In this document: positions 19,505-32,088 of the stretch, piece after piece
Numbering within the stretch: position 1 is the first letter of the stretch
Layout of the letters: the number at the start of each line of letters is the position of its first letter
Assembly (NCBI RefSeq): GCF_000499845.2
Contig: NC_023753.2
Location: 11,416,181 to 11,480,180 of the forward strand
Source: Phaseolus vulgaris
Taxonomy: Eukaryota > Streptophyta > Magnoliopsida > Fabales > Fabaceae
Direction: 5' to 3'
DNA length: 64,000 nucleotides
Position numbers and translations under genes: made by a program
Notes under the pieces: model-generated
Databases searched by the model: none
What the model was told of the DNA's origin: nothing
Seen by the model: the letters and a program-made list of their open reading frames with translations, nothing else

Positions 19505-21900
19505 GAAGTAATGTGGCTTGCAAAGTTTAAATTCATAAAGTTTTTGACACTTTGAGTTGAAAATTTTTATTATTAGTTTTGACACGCTTTGGTTTTCATC
19601 CCTCATTTGTAAGTTGGATTAGTACAATTCTTTGTTCAACTATGTTTTTTTATCTGAATAAATAGTTTGGTGGGTTATTTTTTTGTGCAATAGAGGTGTT
19701 AGACAAAATGATTCTTTGTCTCATTTACTTTTTTGTCTTGCAGAGAAAGTTCTCAGTAGAGGTATTTCTAAGCTCATGAATTATAAGAAAATTTTACATA
19801 TGGCTAGTCTGTAAGGTTATCTCACTCCCTCTCATATTTTATATGGTGATGACATATTTGTTTTCTATAGGGGATATTAAGTCTCTTAGAAATTTGAGTA
19901 TTTTTCTTAAAACATATGGTGATTTTTCTAGTCAATATGTTAATAACTCTAAAAGTAGTTTTTTCACCATGGATAATTCTGCAAGATTTGTTACCAAAAT
20001 TCAACGTATTCTTTCTTGTAGTCATGGTTGTTTGTCTTTCAATTGTTTAGGAGTCGCTATCTTTGTTGGTGTTCCAAAGTGTTGATTTCTTCAATCTTTG
20101 GCTGATAAAGTCAAATTGAAGCTAGCATCTTGGAAAGGTAAATCTCTTAGCATGATGGATGGGATTCAGTTGATCAATACGGTGATTACTGGATTTCTAA
20201 CTTATAGCTTTAATATGTATAAATTGCCTAATTCACTTCTTAGTCAAGTTGAGTAGTGGTGTCGAAATTTTATTTGAACTGGTGATATTCTGAAAAAAAA
20301 AAAGCATAGTCACTGTGAATTGGGAAACGATTTGTTCTCCTCTTGACAATGGGGGTTTGAAGATTATTAATCTTCGTCATGAAAATAATGCATATCTTCT
20401 TAAGTTTGCTTGGAACTTTGCTTATAGCATGCCTTGGTCTTTGCTCTTGAAAGCTAGTGTTCTTAAATCAAAATACGAGTTTAGAATGGTTTATAGATCC
20501 TCATCTCTTTAGCCAGGAATTAAGCATTTTTATTCTACTATACTTTATTATACTTCTTGGACTGCTGGTACAAGTTTCTTTTATTAATTTTTGGAATGAT
20601 AAATGGTGTTCTACTACTTCTTTAGCAAATATTGCAGGGTTATCTGATGGTGCTAGCATTCCGAATATAATCTCTCGGTTTTGGATAGGTTGTAATTGGA
20701 ATATTTGGAATATTCTCTTATCTTTACAGCAGATGCCACATTTTTGTAATCATATCATAACTAGGGAGGAACAGGATATTCCTAATTGGATTGTAGATGA
20801 GTTTGGTCGTTTCACTCTTAAATCGGTTAGGACTTTTTTCTTGGAACTAGGAGTTCCATAGTTGAGGTAAATTCATTTGGTCTTCATCTATTCTCCTTTC
20901 AAAACTCTAGTAGTCTAGAAATTTTTTCATGGGTGACTTCCTACAGATCAACATATTCAAAATAAAGGTTTTCATATATGTTCTGTGTACACTTTGTCAA
21001 AAGCACAAGGAATCTATTCAACATTTATTTTTTGAATGTTCTAATGCTTTGCATATTTGGAGTTGGGTTCGACAAATTTTTCTTACTTCTCATTTCTCTA
21101 ATAAGGATGATTTTCTTTTTTTATTAAGAGTGAAGGGAGTCCTTTGGTTAAATTGATTAAGCTTGCTGTGATAACTTTTTCTATTTGGATGATATGGTGT
21201 ATGAGGAATTCTACTAGATTTCAGGATAGGATTGAGGTTTTTAGGGCTATTTCGGTAATTAAAGATTTAACTTGTCTAGTGGGAAGTTCGTCTAAAGCTT
21301 CAATAAAGAATGATATCTTGGATTTCAACGTGATTAAGTTTTTTGGTATTAATACTCGTACTGGTAAAGTTCTTCGTCCTCTTCCTGTTAGATGGGAGTT
21401 TCCCTCACCAGGTAGGATTAAAAGTAATATTGATGGGGAAGCTAAGGGGTATCATGGTCTTGCTACTTGTGGGAGTATTTTCCGTGGGAGTATGAGGGAG
21501 TTTATTGGTGTTTTCTCTGCGTTTCTTGAAGTTCAAACTACTATGGTTGTTGAGTTTTATGGAGTTATACATGCTATGGAGGAAGCTCAAAAGATGAGGC
21601 TTACTAATGTTTGGCTTGAATGTGATTTTGTCTTGGTTTGTGCTGCATTTACTACTATGACTAATGTTCATTAGATGTTTCGTAATCGATAGAATGTTTG
21701 TCTTAATTACTGTGGGAGAATCATGTTTACTATTACTCATAATTTTCGTGAAGAAAATGCGTGTACTCATAAGTTGACTAATTTATAATTTATTCCTAAA
21801 GAATCATTTTATTGGTAGGCTTTCATCTAGTCTGTTATTAGAATTCTTTATGAATATGTATAATCTACCTATATATCGTTTTTGGTAACATATGAGTTTT
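19505..21900 (+). mobile_element. 5'-truncated LINE (plant L1-like): RT, zinc-binding and RNase H regions
   Basis: Recognisable in order: KVFDTLS (RT block, about 19537), GFHPSFVSWISTIL, NRGVRQNDSLSHLLFCLAE (19692-19748), ILYGDDIFVF (19836-19865, the YxDD catalytic box retained), SRGISKL and CSHGCLSFNCLGV, KLKLASWKGKSLSMMDG (20116-20166), TGDILKKK, then GGLKIINLRHENNAYLLKFAW (about 20350-20413), the zf-RVT knuckle CTLCQKHKESIQHLFFEC (20988-21041) and an RNase H-like domain. Several stops and frameshifts break it. There is no ORF1, endonuclease or start of RT, the normal outcome of incomplete reverse transcription. The 3' end is diffuse at about 21.9 kb. Confidence 0.85.
21144..21674 (+). pseudogene. 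LINE-encoded RNase H-like domain (RVT_3 type)
   Basis: This is the cleanest frame of the LINE, 176 residues. Residues 90-100 give IKSNIDGEAKG (first catalytic Asp), then CGSIFRGSMREFIGVFSAF, a second acidic site in MVVEFYGVIHAMEEA, and WLECDFVLV with the third acidic residue. The layout is that of the RNase H domain at the C-terminus of many plant LINE polyproteins, where it degrades RNA in RNA-DNA hybrids. The frame stops after TNVH, short of the last helix, and is out of frame with the RT upstream. Confidence 0.7.
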
Positions 21901-23812
21901 GGTCTAGTCCCTCATATTTTTGTATTTTTTTCTTTTTTTAATAATACTTTTTTCATGTGATAATAGATGATTGTTGTTATTTGAGGTGTCAACGTAACTG
22001 ATATGTCAAATTACATATTGATTCCTAACATAAAAAATTTTATATATACAAAAAGTATAATATGTTATAAATATAATATAATTAAACTTTAGAACAAATT
22101 TTAAATATGTATTTATTTTTGTTTATTAGTTATTAATTAAATTTAAATACACAAGATTATATATTTAAATATAGTAAGTGATTTGTTAATATTTTGATTT
22201 TCAAATTCAAAATCTGAGAGGAGGAAAGTATAAATTAAATAAAATGATTTTAATGAGTTTTGGATTCTTTGGATCATTTGAATAGTTGTCTAAAGTGAGC
22301 CAAATTCTTCCTACTCCCAACCTCTTTTGTACCTGAACCCTAATTTCCAAAAAGACTATTCATTCTCTAAAAGTAAAAATTTAGAATTGAAAATAATACA
22401 TTTAGGAAAAATATATATGGAAGAGATTACTGTATTTTGGAAATAAAAATTTACAATAAAATTTAAAAATCAAAATTCTATTATAAAATAGTAATTATGG
22501 AATAAAAATACATTTAAAGAAAAAAATTCAAAAAATATATTACAAAAAAAATATGAAATATTTTTTTATCCATATTTCTTTTTTATTAAAGGATATTTTC
22601 ATTGTTTTACATTAAAATCGGGTGAAGATTTATGTTAGAGGAAGTAATTGCCCTAAAGTGATAAGAAAGGCAAAGGTGCGCGCTTAAAGCCTAAATAAAC
22701 AAACCATGGGACCATCACTCTACATCTTCAACCTCAATTGTGTAAGGATAGATATACAAAAGAGTAATCATTATTCTTTTATGTCACATAATTTTAATAT
22801 ATTATAACTATTAATTATAAAACTAATATATAAAATAAATTATAAGTTCTAAGTAAAGTACAATTATTTTAAATAAATACAATATTAAAATAAATTATTT
22901 AATAATAAACTAAAAAAAATTATAATTTATTATTTATAATAATTATTGAATACATGTCTTGAAAATATAAGTATTTTAAATTTGAAATATGCTTTATTGT
23001 GTTAATTATACTAGTTAATATTTTGTATTTTTAAGCATTGATAATAAGAATTAAGAATATTAGAAAATATAAAAAATTTAAATTTGAAAATATTTTTGGA
23101 GAAGCTAAAACTATAGGAATACATTTATTGGAACTAAAATAATATTTTAATATTTTTTGAACAAGTTAAGGTACCATTATGATCCTATATTTGTACTCTA
23201 TATGGTACACATCTTAATCAATTGTCCAATGGCGACTCAAAATCATTGATGCCGCTTCCTCCTGGAACTCCATTTATTTTTCGCTATCCTCATGTTTTTT
23301 TATTCCAAAAATATGTTTCTCTAAAAAGGTTGAAGTGTAATTTATATTTTCGACTACAAGTTTAAAAGTTTTTTTTATTTGTAATTAACTTTTGAATTAT
23401 ATATTCTAAAAATATTTTTTTTAGATTTATGATTAGTTTTGAGATTATATAATTAAAATACTATTTTTTTAAAAATATATTTTAAATTATATAATTTAAA
23501 AGTTATTTTCGATTTGATTCTGCATTATATAATCTAAAATATATATTTTTTAAATTTTTTTACTAAATTTATAAATTCAGAAAACATTTATTAGATTTAA
23601 AAATATCTTTCAAACTATATAATTTAAAATATTTTTAAAAAATGAAAAAATAAATATGTATTTTCACATTTATTATCGGGTTGGCGTATGGAGTTGTAAC
23701 ATTATATGGAGGTGCAACATTGACAATAGATTGGGGCCCAATAGTAGCCCATTCATACATGTAACTACAGAATTCGTGTACAATTTGTAAACTCAAATAT
23801 CTAACTATTCTA

Positions 23813-23853
<41 letters not shown>

Positions 23854-24169
23854 TTCTAATATAGTTAGTGAACTAGAATTACAGTTTTAAAAATGGAATT
23901 AGGTTTAAATCTATTTAAGTATAGATTTGTTATATTCAATATTTTACTAAAGATTAGATTATATAGTTTATAAACACACGGAACAAAATAATTATGTTTC
24001 CTGATATAATTATCGTTTTATGAAATAGAAAATATTTTATTTTTCCTATTATAAATATTTTGTAAATTAAGTAATCTTAGTCATAATATTATTTTTATAG
24101 TTTCTTGTCATTATATCTGTAGAACAAGAGAGATTATCCTTCTTCATTTAGATTTTAACATAGATAAAT
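21901..24169. other. AT-rich, no gene
   Basis: No coding frame is supported over this 2.3-kb stretch. The only distinct feature is the AT dinucleotide run at 23818-23849. Confidence 0.55.
23818..23849. repeat. (AT)16 microsatellite
   Basis: Sixteen uninterrupted AT dinucleotides; a likely length-variable marker. Confidence 0.95.
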
Positions 24170-24250
24170 CCAAAGAGTGATAAGTAATCCAAGGTGTAGG
24201 TGCAGGGGCACAACCCAACATACCAGTATCTTTGAGCAGATTCAAACATA

Positions 24251-24904
24251 TTAGCGCTGACTTAAGTGGATACCAGTGACATTGCGAGCAATTTCAATTC
24301 CCAGAAAATAAGTCAAATCACCAAGGTTTTTAATGTGAAAGAAATTGTGTAACAGACTAGTGATAGCAGATATCTCCATAGGATTATTCCCAGTGAGAAC
24401 AATGTCATCCACATAGACCAAGAGTGTCGTGGTGTGTTTGCCATCATGTTTCAAAAATAAAGAGTGGTCAGCAGTGGAAATTTTATAATTGTGTGAAAGT
24501 AAGAAATTTGAGAGTTTGGCATACCATTGTCTACCTGCTTGTTTTAGACCATAGAGGGACTTTGTTAGGCGGCAGACCAGGTTGGGGGAAGAAGTGTGAA
24601 AGCCTTGAGGCAATTGCATGTAAACTTCTTCATCTAAGTCCCCATGTAGGAAAGCATTGTTCGCATCAAGCTGTTTGAGTGTCCAATTCTGGGCTGCAGC
24701 TAGAGCTAGAAGTAGGCGTAGGGTAGTCAACTTTGCTATAGGAGCAAAGGTGTCTAAGAAGTCCAGTTCTTCAATTTGGTTGTAATCTTTTGCTACCAAT
24801 CGGGCTTTATAACGCTCAATGGAACCATATGCGTGATGCTTGATCTTATAAACCCATCTACACTCAATTGCTGGTTTACCAATTGGGGAGTAGTCAGGGA
24901 CCAT
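24251..24904 (-). pseudogene. Copia reverse transcriptase domain
   Basis: The 217-residue frame carries the RVT_2 hallmarks: CRWVYKIK, RYKARLVAKDYNQ, APIAKLTTLRLLLALAA, QLDANNAFLHGDLDEEVYM, SLYGLKQAGRQWY and the catalytic LLVYVDDIVLTGN, ending in FLGIEIARN and HLSQR. These copy element RNA into cDNA. The domain itself is intact, but a frameshift after HLSQR and the loss of RNase H make it non-functional. The N-terminal piece (EEPHNYEEVVQHPLWIRAMK, about 24990-24930) lies in another frame. Confidence 0.88.
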
Positions 24905-25082
24905 GTCCCATTATCTTGAAGTGCTTTTAGTTCCTCCTTCATAGCACGAATCCAAAGTGGATGTTGGACAACTTCCTCATAGTTGTGAGGTTCCTCAACA
25001 GAAGATATTAACAGTATTGTATTTTTGAAGAACTTTGATAGAGAATTATAATTTAAAAAGGAATGGATTGAGTGTTTGGTAC

Positions 25083-25518
25083 TTACAACACTGTTGTTGA
25101 TATTTGGTACATCAAAGTCTTGAAGATAAATGGGGGTCTTCTACTACGGGTAGATCTTCTAGGAGGTGTTGTTGCTGTCTCATTTTGCTCTCTTTGCTCA
25201 CTTTGCTCAACATTAGTGTCAGACTCAAAAACATCATCAGTAGTATTATCAATAACATTTTCAGTTTGCATATGAATATCATCATGAGTCTGGGCATAAT
25301 GTTGAGCAATGGGTAAAGAAAGACTATTTGAGTCATTATTTTGAATATGATTTGAATGATAAGGAAAAAAGTTCTCATAAAAAATAACATTTCTTGACAA
25401 ATCTATCTTGTGATTTTTAAGGTTTAGAAACAAAAAACCTTTTGTGTTTGGTTTGAAACCAAGGAAAACGCCCGGAGTAGCGCGACTGTCCAGTTTTTTT
25501 TCTGTGAGCAATAATAGT
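25083..25518 (-). pseudogene. Copia integrase C-terminal and linker region
   Basis: After a frameshift the polyprotein continues TPGVFLGFKPNTKGFLFLNL and ISRNVIFYE-like text, the conserved block that follows copia integrase, then a long polar linker rich in Asn/Asp/Glu and the basic TPPRRSTRSRRPP segment before RT. It is colinear with the domains on either side and just out of frame. Confidence 0.75.
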
Positions 25519-26547
25519 TTAAGAATAACACAGACATCCAAAAACACGAAGGGAAGAAATATCACAAAGCTTTTTATGCAATCTCTCATAAGGCATAGCA
25601 TTATTAAGCAGCGGAGTAAGCATACAATTAATAAGAAAGGTAGCATGTTGTACAACAAAACACCAAAAAACAGCAGGAAGATTAGACTGAAAAAGCAAGG
25701 CACGTGTGACGTTTAAGAGGTGTTGATGTTTTCTTTCAACAATACCATTTTGCTCAGGTGTTTCAATACAAGTGGTTTGATGTATAATACCTTTTGATGC
25801 AAAAAATTCATGCATAGAGAATTCAACACCATTATCAGTTCGAATGATTTTAACCTTAATAGAAAAATGATTTTCAGCATAAGCAATAAAATTAACAACA
25901 CTAGCCCTGACTTCAGATTTGTTGTGCATGGGAAAAACCCAAGTGTATCTAGTAAAATCATCAACTATGGTAAGAAAGAACTTATAACCAAGCATGGAAA
26001 CAACAGAACAGGGTCCCCAGATATCAATATGCAGTAATTCAAAAGATTGAACAGTTTTAGTATTGCTAGGAAAGAAAGAAAGTTTCTTTTGTTTGGCTTG
26101 GTGACAAGTATCGCAAACATAGTTTTTATCAGTATGTGTATTAGGATAGTATGTTTGTAGAAGTTTTAACCTTTCATCCGAGGGGTGACCCATTCTGAGG
26201 TGCCAAATGTTGCTTGGTTCTATAGTGCAACTCATAATCCTGTCATCAGTTTTATTGAAGACGTATAGTCCAGCTATAAGATCAACTGTACCAATCTTGT
26301 CTTTGGTTCTGGAATTCTGTATTAGACACTTAGTGGAAGAAAAAATAAGTTCACATTTAAGTGATGCAGTTAATTGACAAATGGATATTAAGTTGAAAGA
26401 GAAATCTGGTACATACAAAACATTTTCAAGAATAAGATTTTTATTAAAGAAAATTGTGCCAGAACAGGAAGCAATAACATAATTTTCATTGGGAAGCCTA
26501 ATCCAAGTATATTCATTAAAATTGGAATTTTTTAAGTTAATTGACAA
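25519..26547 (-). pseudogene. Copia GAG-pre-integrase and integrase core
   Basis: The 342-residue frame holds the zinc-binding HHCC region (HLRMGH ... CDTCHQAK, about residues 116-152) and a DDE core: Asp in LLHIDIWGP, Asp in RTDNGVEF and Glu in PEQNGIVERKHQ, with normal spacing. Integrase inserts the cDNA into the host genome. The N-terminal part reads through the 62-bp patchwork insertion (26500-26561) and then NVLYVPDFSFNLISICQL, the usual end of the protease region. The frame ends at a frameshift after FGCLCYS. Confidence 0.88.
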
Positions 26548-26561
26548 ATGGATATTAAGTT
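26500..26561 (-). repeat. 62-bp templated insertion made of two local exact copies
   Basis: Bases 26500-26534 are an exact copy of 26629-26663 (35 bp) and bases 26535-26561 are an exact copy of 26368-26394 (27 bp), both in direct orientation and abutting each other. In the protein it adds a block between TSYKNIK and RLPNENYVI that related copia proteases lack. This is the footprint expected from break repair with template switching, or from reverse-transcriptase strand jumping. Confidence 0.85.
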
Positions 26562-26727
26562 TGATATTTTTATATGATGTAAAATTTGATAAAGAAAAAC
26601 AAACGTGATCAGTCGCACCAGAATCCAGAATCCAAGTATATTCATTAAAATTGGAATTTTTTAGCTTCTGGATATTACCTGTGACAACCGAATTCTGACC
26701 TTGATGATCAGTAGAGAGGGAACCAAC

Positions 26728-27490
26728 TGTTGAACCAAGTGGTGTTCAAGTTTTGAAGAATCCAAATCCTTTGAAGGATGTTGAAGCCTCTACTATGCTT
26801 GATGTTGCTGTGCTGGTTTAGTATAGTTCTGGGGTAGTTTGGATGTTGTAATCCACCCTTTGATTAAATCTAAAGCATAAGCATCTCAATCTTTGTGAAA
26901 GTAAAATGTTTTCAAACTAAGTTAAAACAACCGATTGTTTTATCGAAACAACCAATTGTTTATACTTAGGTGTTTTGAGAAAAAGATTGAAAACTTTTTT
27001 TAAAATGGTTGAACTGTTAAGTCCCAAAACAACCGATTGATTCGAGGAAACAACCGATTGTTTGTTTTGGGACCATAACTGAAAAATTGTTTTCTATTTG
27101 ACTGAGCTTTTAAATGATTTAACTGCTTACGCTTCAGTCATTAAATGCTTTGACCAATCTTTTAATGCAATTTAAGAGTTTGTTAAGATTTGATAACAAA
27201 CTACATCTTTGAATATATTCAGAGAAACAGATTTGACAATTAATCTTTGACAAATTTTTACTAAGTTTTTGAGTTTTTCAAAGAGTTGAGATTGCTAAGA
27301 GTTTGTGATTGATCAAAGTGTATGGAATAGGATTCTGCTTGTATTGATTTCAGATTATCTTCTGTAACAAGTGTAATCCTTGTACTCTGTTAAACAAGTT
27401 TCGTTTCTGTGTTTACTGAGATTGACTGTGTGTTCTTGAGAGGATCAAGATCAGCAATCTTAGTGTTGGTGTGTTGACCAAGATCAGCAA
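26728..27490 (-). mobile_element. LTR of the TGTTAGAATATATG family, copy 2, truncated
   Basis: On the plus strand it starts TGTTGAACCAAGTGG (minus-strand LTR end ...GGTTCAACA) directly against the copia protease. It contains the family's paired motifs AACAACCGATTGTTTTATCG and AACAACCGATTGATTCG, TGTAATCC, and GTGTTCTTGAGAGGATCAAG, all in reverse order to 59408-60485. Similarity is lost after about 27490, so the LTR's far end is missing. No internal domain of its own element is present. Confidence 0.7.
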
Positions 27491-29920
27491 TCCGACTCCT
27501 TTTGTCATCGCAATACTCTTGTAGCGAATAAAAAAATAATAAGGAGAAAGTTGATTTGGAAGCGATTGAAGGAAAACTTGGTTTTTGAAGTAGAACGTGT
27601 TATTTTGATTTACATGGAATAGTTGCACAACGTGCATTTATATGTAACATGTGAGTAGGGTTGTGATTGGTGTCTTGAAGGGAGGAAAAGAGACTGACTT
27701 AGAAGATCAGGAACTCAGAGAATGGTGGCATTTCATTAATGTGGCTGCCATGGCATGGCATGACATGTCATGGCATCAGTTAACCCATGCACCCTGCACA
27801 TGCCCTTTCATACCTATTTACCTAACATTTCTCAAAACAAGACAAGAATTTCAAGATGAACGAGACCCATTAGATTTATAACACTGCAAAAATCTGCAAC
27901 CACTGTTCCATTCATAAAACCTCATCATTTTTTTTTAATTTCTTTTTTTCTTAAAGTACAACTTTTTACTGTGCGATTGGGTGTGTGGAGTCATATAAGA
28001 CTTACTCACTTTAAAAAAAATTAATAAAAATGAATTTTAATATTTAATGGGAGAATTTTATAGAAAATTTGTATTTTTTACGAAAAATATACTATTTAAA
28101 AGATAACTTTAAAAAATTAAAAAAATAAAATTTTAAGAATTTATGAATAGTTTAATTATTTAAAATTAAAGAATTTTAAATTTTATCAAAAACAATAAGA
28201 ATTCAAAATTTTATTGTTTTATCTCACTCAAATTTATGTTTATTTTTATTTAAATAATTTTTTTGACCTCATTGTTGACTTAATTTTAATCAAAGAGATG
28301 TTAACACATTTGATATTTAAATTTATTTTTTTAACATTAACAAGAGCCGATGTTAGACACAATTTTTATTTATTTATAAATTACAATGTAAGTGAGATTT
28401 ATCATTTTTGGTAGATGTAAATTGTAAGACTCTCATATGATAAACTTCACACATTTATATACATCCATCTAAAATAAATATAAACTATCATATTATATTT
28501 TTTCAAGTCCTATTTTGGAAACTACACCTACTTTTACATTTATTCTTGTACATAATAGGTCACGTACATAGTAGTAGACCATTACAAAAACAACAAATAA
28601 AATTAAAAAAAATATTATCATAATAAAATAACTCTACTAAAAATAATTTGAACATCCATTTTCCCCGTCCATTTATACAAGAATATAAATACATCCTCAT
28701 AAACCACACATGAATCTATATAACAAAAAATATTTATTAAAAAATATTTACTAATACATTCTAGAATACTCGTATTAAAAATGTTCTACTAGAGATTAAT
28801 ATTTAATTCAATCCAAGACTTAGATCAACAACAAACCTAAGAGTTAAAGATAATGGCGAATTCATTATAACTCAAGTTACACATCTACAAATGTCAAAGT
28901 ATACAAGAAATCTCTTTCACCACCCGATATCTTAGTTTATGTGATTTAGACTATTAGTGACAAAAGATGATCTATAGATTCCTTTACTTAATTCATAAAA
29001 ATAATCAATAATTCACATATCATTCCATATTTGTGACCTTGTCTTTCATACATGTATATTTATACCATATTTATTCACAATATTTATAAATTCTCACAAA
29101 TCATCTAATTGCAAGCATAAAAGAGAAGCATGCAAAGTATAATTACAATTCCAAAAAAAATAATTAAAACTATGAATATCAAAGTTTTTAAAATAAAATA
29201 AATCAATAATATTTAAAGCAATTTTTGCATCATATATTATGCATTATTACTTTGTTATATTGCTTCAATATTAAAAAATAACTCACAAAACACTGCAACA
29301 ATGATTAAAGATAATAACTTATATTGAGTTCCACTTATCCAATCATGTTCAAAAATATAACTCATATGAAAGTTAAGAGACTAAACTATAACTCTTGTGA
29401 AAACTAAGTTATAAAAGAATCCTTTACTTAGCTTAAAAAATTAAAAAGATCATAACAATTTCAATTAAAATTGATAGTTTTACATTTACTAACTAAAAAT
29501 GTCATAATTGAAGTTATAGATTTTATTTTAAAATTAAAGCTAATCTTCGTGATTACAACTTTCATAAAGACTATAAAGCTTCGTTCAGAAAAAACATCTA
29601 ACCTCTTAAAGCCTACAAAATGGTTAAGAAAATTTAATAAAAAATTTTATTTATTCTCATGCTCTTGGATTTGAATTTGTTGAACAAATCTTGATCATTG
29701 GACTAATTTATACCAAAAAACGTAAACTCGTAACACATGAATGGTTAAAATTTCTGGTTAAAGTTATTAGTTTTAGGTTTTAGGTTTATTTTTACCATCT
29801 TAGTTTTAGGGTTTTACCATGTTTATGAATTTTCATGCATCCTTTACAATCAAAATAACACAACTAAATCTTTCTTAAATTATTTCATCTGTTAAAATTT
29901 AAAACACTTAATTGTAGTAA
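27491..29920. other. No recognised gene
   Basis: 27500-27900 has normal base composition with an imperfect CATGGCATGG/CATGTCATGG repeat near 27748-27775. The + frame at 27651-27881 matches no family I know. From 27900 to 29920 the sequence is AT-rich and featureless. Confidence 0.5.
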
Positions 29921-30296
29921 CAGCACAAGAAAATCATGAAATAGAAACCAATTTTAGATATAAAAAATAATTAGTTGCTATAGTGACTAAATTAGAGACC
30001 ATTTTAGGGACTAAATAAATTTTTAGTTTCTAAATTAGTTTATATTATTGTTAGATGGTTTCTAAATTGGTATCTAATTAGCAACTAAGGTTTTTGCTAC
30101 CAAATTTAGAATATAAATAATTGGTAGTTAAAATCTTAGTAGCTAATTAGATACCAATTTAGAAACTATTTCACAATAATAGAAACTAATTTAGAAACCA
30201 TTTTTTTTTTAATTTTGGTCTCTAATTTAGTTACTATTGCAAATAATTATTTTTGTGTCTAAAAATTAGTTTATATTTAATGATTTTCTTGTAGTG
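29921..30296. mobile_element. CACTA-type MITE with TAA target duplication
   Basis: The left end CAGCACAAGAAAATCAT and right end ATGATTTTCTTGTAGTG (inverted: CACTACAAGAAAATCAT) are terminal inverted repeats that extend into AAATA(G/T)AAAC(C/T)AATTTT. The flanks are TAA on both sides (29918-29920 and 30297-30299), the 3-bp duplication expected for CACTA elements. The interior is a larger imperfect palindrome built from TAGAAACTAATTT and GGTATCTAATTAGC. It is 376 bp long and has no coding frame. Confidence 0.85.
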
Positions 30297-30299
30297 TAA

Positions 30300-31022
30300 C
30301 ACATGGCTAATTTATTTTCAAAATTATATCAAAATAGGTTAGTTAACATTAGGGCATATATATCAAACTAACATATTAATAGGTCTTATTATACTGATTT
30401 TAAAAAGTAAAAATATTTTAAATTAAAAAATAGAATATTTAAAAAAAATTAATTTACGTAGATAAAAATTAATTTTAATTTTTAAATATAGTAATTTAAT
30501 ATATAAGTTATAAAATATGTATATGTTTTTATAATTATTTTTAATATTATATCTTATTCATTACCTTTTAAAGAGAGGGGTGAGTAAGCCTCATATGAGG
30601 AATATTAAGGATAAGACATTTTAGATAAGAAAAAAATGAATGAAAAAGGATTGACGAGAGAGCAAACCGAGAATACTTTCCCTATGAGTATGATAAACGT
30701 ATTTTGGAATAAAATGAAGTATACCTTTTTCAAAAGGTAGAAAATAAGTTGCACATAATTCAAATATTAGGATGCTAATTTATATTTTTCCTTAGGATCG
30801 GAAAAAAAAATATCGAAGAAAAAGTTAGTGGTGTTCTAGTCATGTAACTAAATCTATCAATTTTTAACAAAAATAAATGACCAAATAATTTTGTTTAAGT
30901 TGGGAACTTTAAAGGGTGTGCGAAATATACAGTATTTTTTTATATGAGAAGTAAAAATTTACACATTACTCAAAATTGTAGACGTTAATCTTAACTAATT
31001 TTTGGGTTTGCTTTTATTGTTC

Positions 31023-31062
<40 letters not shown>

Positions 31063-31179
31063 TTATTTTAACATTACATATTCACACATAGATGATAAAA
31101 AATAAGTATTTTGTATAGTTTTATTATAATATTAAACGTCTTTAATTAAATGAACACTCTTCAATATGGTTAAGAAAGA
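30300..31179. other. AT-rich, no gene; (AT)18 microsatellite
   Basis: The sequence is AT-rich between the two small CACTA elements, with an AT run at 31025-31060 and nothing else supported. Confidence 0.6.
31025..31060. repeat. (AT)18 microsatellite
   Basis: An uninterrupted AT dinucleotide run of 36 bp. Confidence 0.95.
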
Positions 31180-31491
31180 CACTGTTAAGATAATTATTAA
31201 ATAAAAATTAATTTTAAAGATAAATCTAAATTAATTTTTAAATTGACATCTAATTAACTACCAATATTTTAAATACGAACTTTAGAATATAAAGTAATTA
31301 ATAGCTAAAATATGGGTAGCTAATTAGATATCTATTTAGAAACTAGTTTATACATTTAATTAATAATAGAAACTACTTTAGATACAAACATTTTTTTGTA
31401 GTATCTAAGATAGTATCCAATTTAATCAACATAGTGACTAATTATTTTTTATCTCTAAAATTGATTTCTATTGAATGATTTTCTTTTAGTA
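31180..31491. mobile_element. Decayed CACTA-type MITE, same family as 29921-30296
   Basis: The left end CACTGTTAAGATAATTATTAAA and the right end TGAATGATTTTCTTTTAGTA are decayed versions of the family ends. The interior repeats the same phrases (GGGTAGCTAATTAGATATC, TAGAAACTACTTTAGATAC) in inverted pairs. No clean target duplication remains. Confidence 0.6.
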
Positions 31492-32088
31492 AGATGATTA
31501 AGCTCTTATTATTCATAGTTTACTTGTATATTCATCTAAGTAAAAATTAGACAATTACTCTTTTTTCTCCTTTTGTTAAGTGTATCAACTATTATTCTTG
31601 GAGAAGATTTACTATTATTGCTCTAAATGTGAAGAACAAGGTGAAATTTATATATAAAACTACTTCACAACCTCCAAAAACTATGAGAAAATGTATTGTA
31701 CATGGTAATGATTATCTTGACTTGTACATTCAATATATCTTATTATTTAACAAAGTATTGTTTTGATGGATTCACCAGATGAAATATGGATAGATCTTAA
31801 AGCATGAAATTTGTAAGGAGATCTTCACATTTCATAATTACAACTTGAAATCTCTCCAACAAAATAAGGTGATCAATCTCTATCTAATTTTTTTTATGAA
31901 ACTTTGTGTTATGTTGGATGAATTGAAATTTCTTTGTGTTTGCACCACAAAGTGTTCTTGCAATATTTAACATTCTCAAAAACAATTAAAAGATTAAGTA
32001 ATGCAATTTTACACTGGTTAAACAATCAATATAATCTCATATTTTTTTATGTATTTGACATCACTAATATCCAAGATTTTCTCTTATA

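Larger units (their letters stand above)
24170..26727 (-). mobile_element. Ty1/copia fragment: protease, integrase, RT; both ends missing
   Basis: Minus-strand order is protease (WILDSGATDHV near 26625), GAG-pre-integrase, integrase, hinge, then RT, ending near 24170 at LLKDTGMLGCAPAPTP after a frameshift. RNase H and 3' LTR are absent. At 26727 the protease is cut off by an LTR of another family, so gag and the 5' LTR are missing too. Frameshifts near 25519, 25083-24905 and 24251 separate otherwise well-preserved domains, which suggests a moderately young insertion that was later broken. Confidence 0.88.

Noticed and set aside
24424..24678. 84-residue plus frame
   Set aside because: Antisense shadow of the copia reverse transcriptase.
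27740..27780. CATGGCATGG-type palindromic run as a regulatory site
   Set aside because: A short local repeat with no partner gene and no known factor; could be chance.
29765..29820. TTTAGGTTTTAGG-like telomere-type repeat
   Set aside because: Irregular units over about 50 bp in AT-rich DNA; not a real interstitial telomere.
23818..31060. AT runs considered as CRISPR or regulatory arrays
   Set aside because: They are plain dinucleotide microsatellites; there are no spacers, and the window is eukaryotic.
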